DNA from: Verrucomicrobiota bacterium
GTDB taxonomy: Bacteria; Verrucomicrobiota; Verrucomicrobiia; Verrucomicrobiales; Verrucomicrobiaceae
Assembly (NCBI GenBank): GCA_017301975.1
Contig: JAFLEI010000027.1
Location: forward strand, 41,142-105,141
Length of the DNA stretch: 64,000 bases
Direction of reading: 5' to 3'
The translations under genes and the position numbers were made by a program. The notes beneath the pieces were generated by a model that was not told the DNA's origin, did no database searches, and saw only the letters and a program-made list of their open reading frames with translations. Below, one piece after another: positions 1 to 7,467 of this stretch. Numbering within the stretch: the stretch's first letter is position 1; each line of letters opens with the position of its first letter.

Positions 1-865
1 TGCCACGCCGATGGGCGGCGGCACCGTGGGCTTTCCCATTCTGGTGCTGCTGTTCGGCTTGTCCCCTGCCCTGGGGCGTGACTTCAGCTTTGCCGTGCAG
101 TCCATCGGCATGACCAGCGCGAGCATCTTCATTCTCTGCCGCCGCCAACCGCTGGCGTGGTCCATGCTGAAAGGTGCGATGGTGGGCACCCTGATCGGGC
201 TTCCCGCCGGCATCTTTTGGATCGCGCCATACATCCCGGGGCTTTGGATCAAGCTCGTCTTCGCCGTCGTCTGGGCCAGCTTTGGCGTGCTGCATCTGTA
301 TCGCATTGGGGAGATCGCCTCGCACAATGGCATGACGGAATTTGACGAGCGCTGGGACTTCCGCGTGGGCGTGGCGATGGGCATCTTTTCCGCCGCCACC
401 GTCGCCGCCGTCACAGGCGTGGGTATCGACATGGTGCTCTACGCGCTGCTGGTGCTGCTTTGCCGTGCGGATTTGAAAATCGCCATCCCGACCTCCGTGC
501 TCATCATGGCCTTCACCTCGGTGCTGGGCATCGTCATCAAAAACCTCACCACCGGCATGCAGCCCGGCGTGTTTGAAAACTGGCTCGCCGCCGCGCCCAT
601 CGTGGCGCTGGGTGCGCCACTGGGAGCGTTCATGGTGGATCTGATCGGGCGCAAACCCACGCTGCTCTTTGTAGCCGTGCTGTGTGTCGGCCAGTTTGTG
701 TGGACCTGCTACACCGAGCGCGCCGCCCTGGGCCTCGGCGGTTTCGCGGCCGCCGTCGCCGCCGTGATCGTCTTCCTGCTCGGCTTTGAAAAACTTCGCG
801 CCTGGGGTGCGGTGCTGGTGGGAGAACGGCAGGCGTTTCTGGCGGCGGAGAGTGGGAAGAAGTGA
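1..865 (+). CDS. TauE/SafE-family membrane transporter, 5'-truncated by the window edge
   Basis: This is a multi-pass inner-membrane protein of the sulfite exporter TauE/SafE family, a family linked to export or uptake of sulfur-containing organic or inorganic anions; the substrate cannot be read from sequence. The reading frame is open to the left edge. The first in-frame ATG at position 11 already lies in the glycine-rich first membrane segment (MGGGTVGFPILVLLFG), so the real start is upstream. About seven hydrophobic segments follow, and the family's two-fold repeat shows as a second glycine-rich stretch (VAAVTGVGIDMVLYALLVLL, near residue 127). The carboxyl end is charged (GKK). The gene ends about 45 bp before a PIN-domain toxin gene and shows no coupling to it. 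Confidence 0.8.
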   Translation, partial: ATPMGGGTVGFPILVLLFGLSPALGRDFSFAVQSIGMTSASIFILCRRQPLAWSMLKGAMVGTLIGLPAGIFWIAPYIPGLWIKLVFAVVWASFGVLHLYRIGEIASHNGMTEFDERWDFRVGVAMGIFSAATVAAVTGVGIDMVLYALLVLLCRADLKIAIPTSVLIMAFTSVLGIVIKNLTTGMQPGVFENWLAAAPIVALGAPLGAFMVDLIGRKPTLLFVAVLCVGQFVWTCYTERAALGLGGFAAAVAAVIVFLLGFEKLRAWGAVLVGERQAFLAAESGKK

Positions 866-911
866 TGAATGACTCGACCTGAATGCTGAATGCGCCATGC
901 TGCGGACCAGC

Positions 912-1340
912 ATGCCGTCTCCGCGAGCCATCATGGATACTAACATCCTCCTCAGCGCCCTCTGGTCGCGCAAAGGAGCGGCCTTTCGTCTGCTTCAAGA
1001 GCTGCGCCTGGGCTCCTGGACGCCGGTCCTCAGCAATCACCTGCTCACCGAGTACGAAGAAGTCTGCAAGCGCCATGCAGGCGATATTGGCCTGAGTTGG
1101 CAGGATATTGACGATGTGCTGGATGCAATCTGTGCTGTCGCCGAAGAGCATTCTCTGCTGCCCGGCTGGGTGCCCGTGCTGCAAGACCCGGATGACGAGC
1201 CCATTCTCCAAATGGCGGTCGAAGCAGGTGTCCACGACATCGTCACCCGCAACATTCGGCATTTGAAACCTGCGCTTTCGTTTGGTATTGCTGTCCTCAG
1301 TCCAGCGGAATTCCTCGCACGCATTCATCCCAGGCCATGA
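912..1340 (+). CDS. PIN-domain ribonuclease toxin (COG1569-type)
   Basis: This is a predicted Mg-dependent endoribonuclease toxin of a type II toxin-antitoxin module. The PIN fold begins with the strand RAIMDTNILLSAL, which carries the first catalytic Asp. A conserved Glu follows in LTEYEEV, then acidic residues in DPDDEPILQMA and the late motif HDIVTRNIRHL. This matches the 'PIN family, putative toxin component' proteins of about 140 residues. ATGs at 897 and 933 are also in frame; 912 is preferred because it keeps the whole first strand with little extra. The stop overlaps the next gene by ATGA (1337-1340). Toxin-before-antitoxin order is common for this subfamily. The RNA target is unknown. 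Confidence 0.75.
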   Translation: MPSPRAIMDTNILLSALWSRKGAAFRLLQELRLGSWTPVLSNHLLTEYEEVCKRHAGDIGLSWQDIDDVLDAICAVAEEHSLLPGWVPVLQDPDDEPILQMAVEAGVHDIVTRNIRHLKPALSFGIAVLSPAEFLARIHPRP

Positions 1341-1588
1341 CCACCATCCAAGGCAGCATTCCCGATTCTCTCGCGCTTCAGGTGCGCGAGTTCGCGGAGC
1401 GTGAACATGTTTCCATGGACATGGTCCTGAGCATTGCGCTCGCCTCGCAAATCGCGGGCTGGCAGAATCGGGACAGCATTCAGCAGCGCGCCCGGCGGGG
1501 CAGTTGGGATAAGTTTGACCGGGTGATGGAAAAAGTGCGTGATGTCCCGCCGCTGGAAGGCGATGAGATGCCAGATGCCAGCGCCTGA
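1337..1588 (+). CDS. Probable antitoxin paired with the PIN toxin
   Basis: This small 83-residue protein is translationally coupled (ATGA) to the upstream PIN toxin. The amino half (GSIPDSLALQVREFAEREHVSMDMVLSIALASQIAGW) looks like a ribbon-helix-helix or HicB-type DNA-binding segment, with one beta strand followed by two helices. The carboxyl half (RRGSWDKFDRVMEKVRDVPP) would be the flexible toxin-binding tail. This architecture suggests neutralisation of the toxin and autorepression. Its 3' end overlaps the hrpB gene, whichever hrpB start is used. Identity rests on position, size and predicted fold rather than on a diagnostic motif. Confidence 0.65.
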   Translation: MTTIQGSIPDSLALQVREFAEREHVSMDMVLSIALASQIAGWQNRDSIQQRARRGSWDKFDRVMEKVRDVPPLEGDEMPDASA

Positions 1589-4118
1589 CACCCTACCCAT
1601 CTTCGAACTCCGCCAGACCTTCACCGCCGCCCTGCTTGATCCGGCGCTGCCGAATCTGCTGATCAAAGCGCCCACGGGTTCCGGCAAGTCCACGCAGATC
1701 CCGCAGTTCGTGCTGGACTCCGGGTTCCTCGCTGAGGGCAACCGCTGCATTGTCCTGCAGCCACGCCGCATCGCCGCACGCATGCTGGCCCAGCGCGTCG
1801 CGCGCGAGCGCAGCGCACGCCTCGGCGGCGAAGTGGGCTATCAGGTGCGGTTTGAAAATATCACCAGCAAGGAGACGCGGCTGAGCTACGTGACGGAGGG
1901 CGTGATGCTGCGCATGATGCTCGAAGATTCCGCGCTGGAGCGCGTGGGCTGCATCTGCATCGATGAATTCCATGAGCGGCATCTCGATGGCGATCTCGTA
2001 CTCGCCTTTGCGCGGCAGCTTCAGCGCACGCGGCGGCCGGATTTGAAGATCATCGTCATGTCCGCCACGCTGGTGCCCGGTCCTCTGGTGGATTTCATGC
2101 AGCCGTCGAAGCTGCTCGAATCCGAAGGCCGCACCTTTCCCGTAGAGGTGCGGTATCAGGCACCGCTGCAGCTCAAGACCGGCTACCCGGAGCCGATCTG
2201 GGATCAGGCGGCACGGGCGTGTGAAGACCTCGCGCTTTCGCCGGGATTCAGTGGCGACATGCTTGTCTTCATGCCCGGCGGTCATGAAATTCGCAAGACC
2301 ATCGCGGCGATTCAGGGCCGCAGCTTTGCCCGTGGCCGCCGTGTGGTGCCGCTGCATGGCGAACTGACACCGCAGGATCAGGACGCCGCCGTTACGCCCG
2401 GCGAGCAGCCGAAGATCATCGTCAGTACCAACGTAGCGGAAACCTCCCTCACCATCGAAGGCGTGCGCGCCGTGGTGGATGGCGGGCTGGCGCGAACGGC
2501 CTCGTATGATCCGCGCCGTGGCATCAATACGCTCACAGTGCAGAAAATCAGCCGCGCCTCGGCGGAGCAGCGCGCCGGACGCGCAGGCCGTCTCGGCCCC
2601 GGCATCGCCGTGCGTCTGTGGACGCAGCGCGAACACCTGCTGCGCCCGGAAAGCGAACTGCCCGAAGTGCAGCGTCTTGATCTCAGCGAAGCCCTGCTCG
2701 CACTGCGGGTGCTTTCGCGGGAGCCGTTTGATTGGTTTGAAGCACCCACGCCTGCTTCGCAATCGCGTGCGGAAAATCTGCTGCATGATCTTGGCGCAAT
2801 TGATCACGAGGGGCACATCACCACGCTGGGCCGGCAGATGAGCCGGTTTCCGCTGCACCCACGCTTTGCACGCATGCTGCTCGCCGCCGCGCAGTTTGGT
2901 TGCCTGCGCGAGGCCACGCTCTGCGCCGCCGCTTCACAGGGACGCGACATCTTGCTGGTGGGCAAGAACAACGCCTCGCATAAAAACGAAGACCTCTGGG
3001 AGCACGACGACGTGACAGAGTTTCAGGCCATCCTGCGTGCCTTTGCCCGCGCCGAGGCCATGAACTTCAACCCCGATGAATGCGCGCGCTACGGCGTTCA
3101 CGCCAATGCCTCACGTGAAGCAGCACGCAGCGCCGATCAATTCCTCCAGCTCGCCAAGCGCTCCGGCCTGCCCATCAATGACGAAGTGGCTGATCCCACC
3201 GCGCTGGCGAAGATGCTGCTCGCCGCCTTCAGCGACCACCTTGGGGTCGAGACCAGCACAGGCAGCCGCATCTACCGGCTCGCGGGTGGTTACAGCGGGC
3301 ACCTTGGCAAAGACGCGCATATCCGCCCGCCACGTTTGATCGTCGCCTCCGAGATCGTCGAGGTGCAGGGCAAGGCGCTCACCGTGCAGCTCAACAACTG
3401 CACGCGCATTGAAGAGGAATGGCTGCGCGAACTTTTCCCCGAGGACTTCACCACCGCCTCCCGCGCCGCCTACGACACCGTGAACCGCCGCGTGATGAAC
3501 CTGGAGGAGGTGCGCTTCCGCAGCCTCGTGCTCAGCAGTCGCGAGCGCGGCGAGCCCGACGAATCCACCGCCGCCAGCCTGCTCGCAGCCGAAGTCATCG
3601 CAGGCCGCCTCCAACTCACGAACTGGAACGACAAAGTCGAGCAATGGATCACCCGCGTGAACTGCCTCTCCAAGTGGATGCCCGACCTCGAAATCCCTGC
3701 CATCGGTGAGGAGGACCGCCATCTGATTATTGAGCAAGTCTGCACCGGCTGCATTGCCTACCGCCAGCTCAAAGACAAAGACATCTTCCCCGCCCTGCAC
3801 CAGTGGCTCAGCCACGCGCAGCGCGACATGCTCGACAAATACGCCCCCGAACGCTACCCCCTCAAAAACGGCAAAACCGCCCGCATCGTCTATGACGAAA
3901 AGCAGCCGCCGAGTGTGAGCGCCGTGCTGCAGCACATGTACGATGTGAACGAAAACCCCAAGGTGGCCGCAGGTCGCATAAGCGTGACCGTGCACCTGCT
4001 CTCACCCGCCCAGAGACCGATTCAGACGACGGGAGACATTGGGCGGTTCTGGAGAGAAGGATACCCGGCGGTGAAAGCGCAGCTCAGAGGGAGATATCCG
4101 AAGCATGAGTGGCGGTGA
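1575..4118 (+). CDS. hrpB: ATP-dependent RNA helicase HrpB
   Basis: This is a DEAH/DExH superfamily 2 helicase of 847 residues, close to the usual HrpB size of about 820 and much shorter than HrpA. Motif I is APTGSGKSTQ near the amino end. Motif II reads DEFH (CIDEFHERHLD), the form seen in HrpB. Motif III is SATL, and motif VI lies in AEQRAGRAGRLGPG. The HA2/winged-helix region follows. The end (HLLSPAQRPIQTTGD through RGRYPKHEW) is the HrpB-specific carboxyl domain. Start 1575 was chosen because it matches family length. In-frame ATGs at 1539 and 1563 would overlap the antitoxin gene more deeply. The physiological role of HrpB is poorly defined in bacteria. Confidence 0.9.
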   Translation: MPAPDTLPIFELRQTFTAALLDPALPNLLIKAPTGSGKSTQIPQFVLDSGFLAEGNRCIVLQPRRIAARMLAQRVARERSARLGGEVGYQVRFENITSKETRLSYVTEGVMLRMMLEDSALERVGCICIDEFHERHLDGDLVLAFARQLQRTRRPDLKIIVMSATLVPGPLVDFMQPSKLLESEGRTFPVEVRYQAPLQLKTGYPEPIWDQAARACEDLALSPGFSGDMLVFMPGGHEIRKTIAAIQGRSFARGRRVVPLHGELTPQDQDAAVTPGEQPKIIVSTNVAETSLTIEGVRAVVDGGLARTASYDPRRGINTLTVQKISRASAEQRAGRAGRLGPGIAVRLWTQREHLLRPESELPEVQRLDLSEALLALRVLSREPFDWFEAPTPASQSRAENLLHDLGAIDHEGHITTLGRQMSRFPLHPRFARMLLAAAQFGCLREATLCAAASQGRDILLVGKNNASHKNEDLWEHDDVTEFQAILRAFARAEAMNFNPDECARYGVHANASREAARSADQFLQLAKRSGLPINDEVADPTALAKMLLAAFSDHLGVETSTGSRIYRLAGGYSGHLGKDAHIRPPRLIVASEIVEVQGKALTVQLNNCTRIEEEWLRELFPEDFTTASRAAYDTVNRRVMNLEEVRFRSLVLSSRERGEPDESTAASLLAAEVIAGRLQLTNWNDKVEQWITRVNCLSKWMPDLEIPAIGEEDRHLIIEQVCTGCIAYRQLKDKDIFPALHQWLSHAQRDMLDKYAPERYPLKNGKTARIVYDEKQPPSVSAVLQHMYDVNENPKVAAGRISVTVHLLSPAQRPIQTTGDIGRFWREGYPAVKAQLRGRYPKHEWR

Positions 4119-4127
4119 AACACCCTA

Positions 4128-4156
4128 TTGACATCAATTTGATGGAGGAAGATAAT
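4128..4156 (+). promoter_or_regulatory. Near-consensus sigma-70 promoter with palindromic operator before vapBC
   Basis: TTGACA at 4128-4133 and GATAAT at 4151-4156 are separated by exactly 17 bp. A perfect 13-bp palindrome, CATCAATTTGATG (4132-4144), starts inside the -35 box and fills the spacer, where a bound repressor would occlude RNA polymerase. The expected start site (about 4162-4163) abuts the ATG at 4164, so the transcript would be leaderless or nearly so. The arrangement fits autorepression by the VapB-like protein it precedes. Promoter and operator function are inferred. Confidence 0.7.
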
Positions 4157-4163
4157 TGCAGGC

Positions 4164-4421
4164 ATGACCAAAACTCAGATTCAGGTTCCAGAGGAATTGT
4201 TCCAGGAGTTGCGTAGCTTCGCCAAGCAGCGCGAGTGGTCGCTGGCAGAAACCTTTCGCCGTGGCGCCGAACTCCTGCTCCAAGTCTATCCTGAGCCACC
4301 AGCGGAAGAAACAACAACTGCCTGGACACCTCCGACTTCCGGCAAAGTCGGCTGGAAAGGCCTGAGTGCCGCTCAGCTTCGCGACGCCGCTTTTGCAGAC
4401 GCTGATCCACGTCTTGGTTGA
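4164..4421 (+). CDS. Ribbon-helix-helix antitoxin, VapB-like
   Basis: This 85-residue protein starts with TQIQVPEELFQELRSFAKQREWSLAETFRRGAELLLQ, a classical ribbon-helix-helix DNA-binding domain (one strand and two helices). A proline-rich linker and an acidic tail (GWKGLSAAQLRDAAFADADP) follow and probably wrap the toxin. It should neutralise the downstream PIN toxin and, with it, repress its own promoter. A GGAGGAA at 4144-4150 lies about 13 nt before the ATG and overlaps the -10 box, so it may be absent from the mRNA. The stop codon (4419-4421) lies 17 bp before the preferred toxin start, and a TTG at 4418 would overlap it. Confidence 0.75.
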   Translation: MTKTQIQVPEELFQELRSFAKQREWSLAETFRRGAELLLQVYPEPPAEETTTAWTPPTSGKVGWKGLSAAQLRDAAFADADPRLG

Positions 4422-4438
4422 ATCTTCCAGCGCTGTTT

Positions 4439-4897
4439 ATGGTTTCGATCGACACCAATCTCCTCCTCTATGCCTACAGCGAGGCGGCCCCGGAACATGA
4501 AGAAGCCTTCGCCTTCATCACCTCCCTGTCAGGCAGCGAAAGCGTGGCCCTGAGTGAATTCGTCCTCACGGAACTTTATCTCCTGCTGCGAAATCCCGTG
4601 GTGCTAAAAAAGCCCCTCTCCGCACCAGACGCGGCCCAGGTCATTCAGAGCTACCGCCAGCACCCACGCTGGAAAATCCTCGGCTTTCCCCCCACCAGCC
4701 GCGAGGTCCATACCGAACTCTGGCAGCACGCGGCCACTCCCGGCATCGCACGTCGCCGCATCTACGATACCCGCACAGCCCTTTGTCTGCGAGCCTTCGG
4801 TGTCACACACTTCGCCACTGCAAACGTGAAGGACTTCGTGGGATTTGGATTTTCAAAAGTATGGAATCCACTGCCCTCCAAAGGCGGTCGAAATTGA
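4439..4897 (+). CDS. PIN-domain ribonuclease toxin, VapC-like
   Basis: This is a predicted VapC-type endoribonuclease. The amino end MVSIDTNLLLYAYSE gives the first catalytic Asp and the typical first strand. An acidic residue follows in LSEFVLTELYLLLRN. The late part (RRRIYDTRTALCLRAFGVTHFATANVKDFVGF) holds the Asp of helix 'YDT' and the conserved ATxNxKDF ending of this PIN subgroup. ATG 4439 gives 152 residues; a TTG at 4418 would add seven and overlap the antitoxin stop. This is the second PIN module in 4 kb, and it differs in sequence from the one at 912-1588. Confidence 0.8.
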   Translation: MVSIDTNLLLYAYSEAAPEHEEAFAFITSLSGSESVALSEFVLTELYLLLRNPVVLKKPLSAPDAAQVIQSYRQHPRWKILGFPPTSREVHTELWQHAATPGIARRRIYDTRTALCLRAFGVTHFATANVKDFVGFGFSKVWNPLPSKGGRN

Positions 4898-4902
4898 TAC
4901 GC

Positions 4903-5979
4903 TTACGGTACAATCAAAACCCGCGTGCCTTTGCTCACCTGATCATGCAGCAGGATCAGGTCTGCCTTGCGGAGGCTGAGGCAGCCCCAGGTGAGGTGGT
5001 GATGGCCGTCGGGCCAGTCGCTGATCCAGCCATGGATGCCGATACCACCACCCATTGAGGTGTCCGTAGGAGCTAATGAGCCATGCAGCTCTGCCGCAAC
5101 AATGCGATCATGCTCCTTCTTGGTGATGCGGTTTTCAATCAAAGCGGTCCGGGCATCATAAGCATTGGGGTAGTTCAGTCGCAGCCAAACGGCCCCGAGG
5201 TAAGCACCGTACTCGCCATCAAAAGGGCCCCTGGCCTTCTGGGTGATGCGGTATTCACCCACGGGCGTGCGGTTGTCGCCATCGGTCGTCTTTCGCTTTC
5301 TGCCGTCCTGGCCTAGAGCCATGGGCAGAGTGTGTTTCACCCGCCCTTTCTCGCACACATGGAGCTGGTAGGAATGCTTGACCGCAATAACCACTCGGTT
5401 CTCTTTTGCCGGCACCAGCAGGCGTCTGTGACTGTGAATGAACTTGGAAAGACTCATCGGCCATGTGGCAGCTTCGGCGTAAAGCAGATGACGCAGTGAG
5501 ATGGTGAGCTGCGACTGCGCGCCATTCAGGCTGGGTGCGATTAGGGCGATCTTCTGCCGGCGCTTCACGGTGTCGCCTGGCTTGAGATCGCAAGCATGAA
5601 TGCCTGCATAACCGGTCAGCACGTGCTGGGGCTGTCCGTTCTCGATAAACCGATGCTCCAGCCAGACCTCGCCGTCTTTCACCTCGGTCACAGTGCCGGC
5701 GGCCATGGTGTGCACGGGTTGATTGACTTCCGTGTCATCACCACCGCTGCCATTCCAGATTTCCCGCGCCTCCAAAGCGAGTGCATCCACGACAGTCTCG
5801 GTCACTTTCCAGCTCTTGTACCGACGTTTGGTCGATGGATGAATGTAACCCGCAGTGCCATCTGCCCCACCCACGGGAAAATCAAACCCCTCGGCGAGAT
5901 CAGGCGCCAGAAGCGGACCGAGATCCTGAGCGGAAAGCGCACAGGTGCAGAGGAGCCACAGTAGAATGCGCAGTTTCAT
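4903..5979 (-). CDS. Exported L,D-transpeptidase (YkuD) with an N-terminal LytM-like region
   Basis: This 358-residue protein has a signal peptide (MKLRILLWLLCTCALSA). Residues about 55-170 resemble an M23/LytM fold (PVHTMAAGTVTEV, then GDTVKRRQKIALI), but the zinc-binding His/Asp pattern is not evident, so this part is probably non-catalytic. The carboxyl half is a YkuD domain. It includes the TPVGEYRI segment, His316 in GIHGW and the catalytic Cys333 in TWGCLSL. YkuD enzymes make 3-3 peptidoglycan cross-links or anchor proteins to the wall. It lies 39 bp downstream of the broken beta-propeller gene on the same strand. Confidence 0.8.
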   Translation of the reverse strand: MKLRILLWLLCTCALSAQDLGPLLAPDLAEGFDFPVGGADGTAGYIHPSTKRRYKSWKVTETVVDALALEAREIWNGSGGDDTEVNQPVHTMAAGTVTEVKDGEVWLEHRFIENGQPQHVLTGYAGIHACDLKPGDTVKRRQKIALIAPSLNGAQSQLTISLRHLLYAEAATWPMSLSKFIHSHRRLLVPAKENRVVIAVKHSYQLHVCEKGRVKHTLPMALGQDGRKRKTTDGDNRTPVGEYRITQKARGPFDGEYGAYLGAVWLRLNYPNAYDARTALIENRITKKEHDRIVAAELHGSLAPTDTSMGGGIGIHGWISDWPDGHHHLTWGCLSLRKADLILLHDQVSKGTRVLIVP

Positions 5980-6018
5980 TCACGAGTTCATGACGACACC
6001 CGTGAATTATGAGGTGCC

Positions 6019-7396
6019 TCACTCCCCGATGCAATACAGCGTCTTCGCAGACCGCAGAAACAGCTGCCCGTTGCTGATGGCAGGAGTGGCGCTGTGGTCG
6101 GAGGCGTCTCCTTCGATTTTGTTGCGGGAGATGAGTTCAAACTTGGGGCCGAGCTTGACGACGAGCACCTCGCCGCGGCGGCCCACGTGGAAGAGATGAC
6201 CGTTGGCGACGACTGGGGAGGCGTAGTCTCCGCCGCCCATTCCACCACCGCCGCGACGTCCGCTGCCACCTCCTCCGCCAAAGCCCTGACCACCACCACC
6301 ACCACCACCACCACCACCGCCGCCGGGTGCATTGGCGGCAGCCGTGCCGCCTTCGATGCGTTCGCTGTAAATCTCCACGCCTGTTTTCGCATCGCGGCAG
6401 TTGGCGATGGAGCCGCTGATCCAGTAGAGGCGGTCTTCCCAGAGGATGGGCGTGGCGATGCGGGAACCGTTGGAGCCGGTCCAGAGAGTATGGGTGGCGC
6501 TCACGTCTCCTTTGCCACCGGCTTTGATGGCCACGGAGCCGCCGCCGCGTTCGCTCATGGCATAGACGACCTGGCCGTCGGTCACGAGGCTGTTGCATAC
6601 GGAGTCGCTTTGCAAGCCGGTGGCGTACCAGCGCAGCTTGCCGGTGGCAGGATTGAAGCCCCAGACTTCTCCGGGCACGGCGATGTCGAGTTCATCGCCA
6701 TTGGCCCCCTTGGCAATGACAGGCGTGCCCCAGGTGCCGGCAAATCCTTCGGAGGGGGCCTTCCAAAGCTGCTTGCCGGTGTTTTTGTCAAAGCCATACA
6801 GGGCCTGGCTTTCGACGAGCGCAGGGACGACGAGCACCTCTCCATGCAGGATGGGGCTGGACGCGCTGCCCCCCACGGCGGTCGTCCCAGTCGCCCACAT
6901 CGGCCTGCCAGAGGGCTTTGCCTTCGAGATCGAAAGCATGCACGCCGGACTTGCCGAAGAAGGCGAAGACGCTCTTGCCATCCGAGACAGGCGTGTGGCT
7001 GGCGTAGCCATTCTGGGCAAACATGCCGCCGTAGGGCTCTTCAGGCTGCTTGGCGGGCACCGATTTGTCCCAGAGGATCTTGCCCGTGGCGCGGTCCACG
7101 CAGACGAGATGGCGTTTCAAAGCGGTGATGTCTCCCGCCGACTGCGGGCCATCGGTGGCGTAGCCGCTCCAGCAGGTGACGAAGATGCGGTCTCCCACGA
7201 CGATGGGACTGGAGGAGCCGGGACCGGGGAGAGCGGTCTTCCACTTGAGGTTTTTCGTGGCGCTCCATTCCACCGGCACGGGCTTGTCATCCGGCGCGAT
7301 GCCGCTGCCATTGGGACCGCGAAAACGCAGCCAGTCGGCGGCGTTGGCCGTGAGAGTGGATGAAAGCAGAACCAGCAGAGAAAGGCGCGTGATCAT
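6019..7396 (-). pseudogene. Exported PQQ-type beta-propeller protein, frameshifted at a G6 tract
   Basis: Two overlapping reading frames together encode one WD40/PQQ-like beta-propeller of about 458 residues with signal peptide MITRLSLLVLLSSTLTANA. The first frame runs from ATG 7396 through WLRFRGPNGSGIAP to GKALWQADVGDW. The second continues from GGSASSPILHGEVLVVPAL to the end (LYCIGE). The switch falls in a run of six C on the plus strand (6869-6874), and removing one base restores a single frame. A glycine-rich insert encoded by a (GGT)10 repeat lies near the end. Function is unknown; such proteins are abundant in this phylum. The break may be a sequencing error, a programmed shift or a true pseudogene. 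An alternative TTG start lies at 7408. Confidence 0.75.
6289..6318. repeat. (ACC)10 trinucleotide microsatellite coding for polyglycine
   Basis: Ten uninterrupted ACC units on the plus strand are read as GGT glycine codons in the minus-strand beta-propeller gene. They are flanked by further glycine codons, giving a run of 12 Gly and then GQGFGGGGGSG. Slippage in units of three would change loop length without breaking the frame. Confidence 0.9.
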
Positions 7397-7467
7397 GAGC
7401 GCATGCAACCCGGCGATGCGGGGGCAGTTGCGCAGCGAATGCGGATCGCCTTCGGATGGAGGCGGGC

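Noticed and set aside
630..1328. Long minus-strand open frame of 232 codons opposite the PIN toxin gene
   Set aside because: It is an antisense shadow with Arg/Pro-rich composition and no family resemblance; the plus-strand genes explain the region.
1593..2858. 421-codon minus-strand open frame inside hrpB
   Set aside because: It lies wholly antisense to a well-supported helicase, with His/Arg/Gly-rich low-complexity translation typical of a GC-rich shadow frame.
6289..6318. The (ACC)10 repeat as a CRISPR or minisatellite array
   Set aside because: It is a pure trinucleotide run in frame within a coding region, without spacers.
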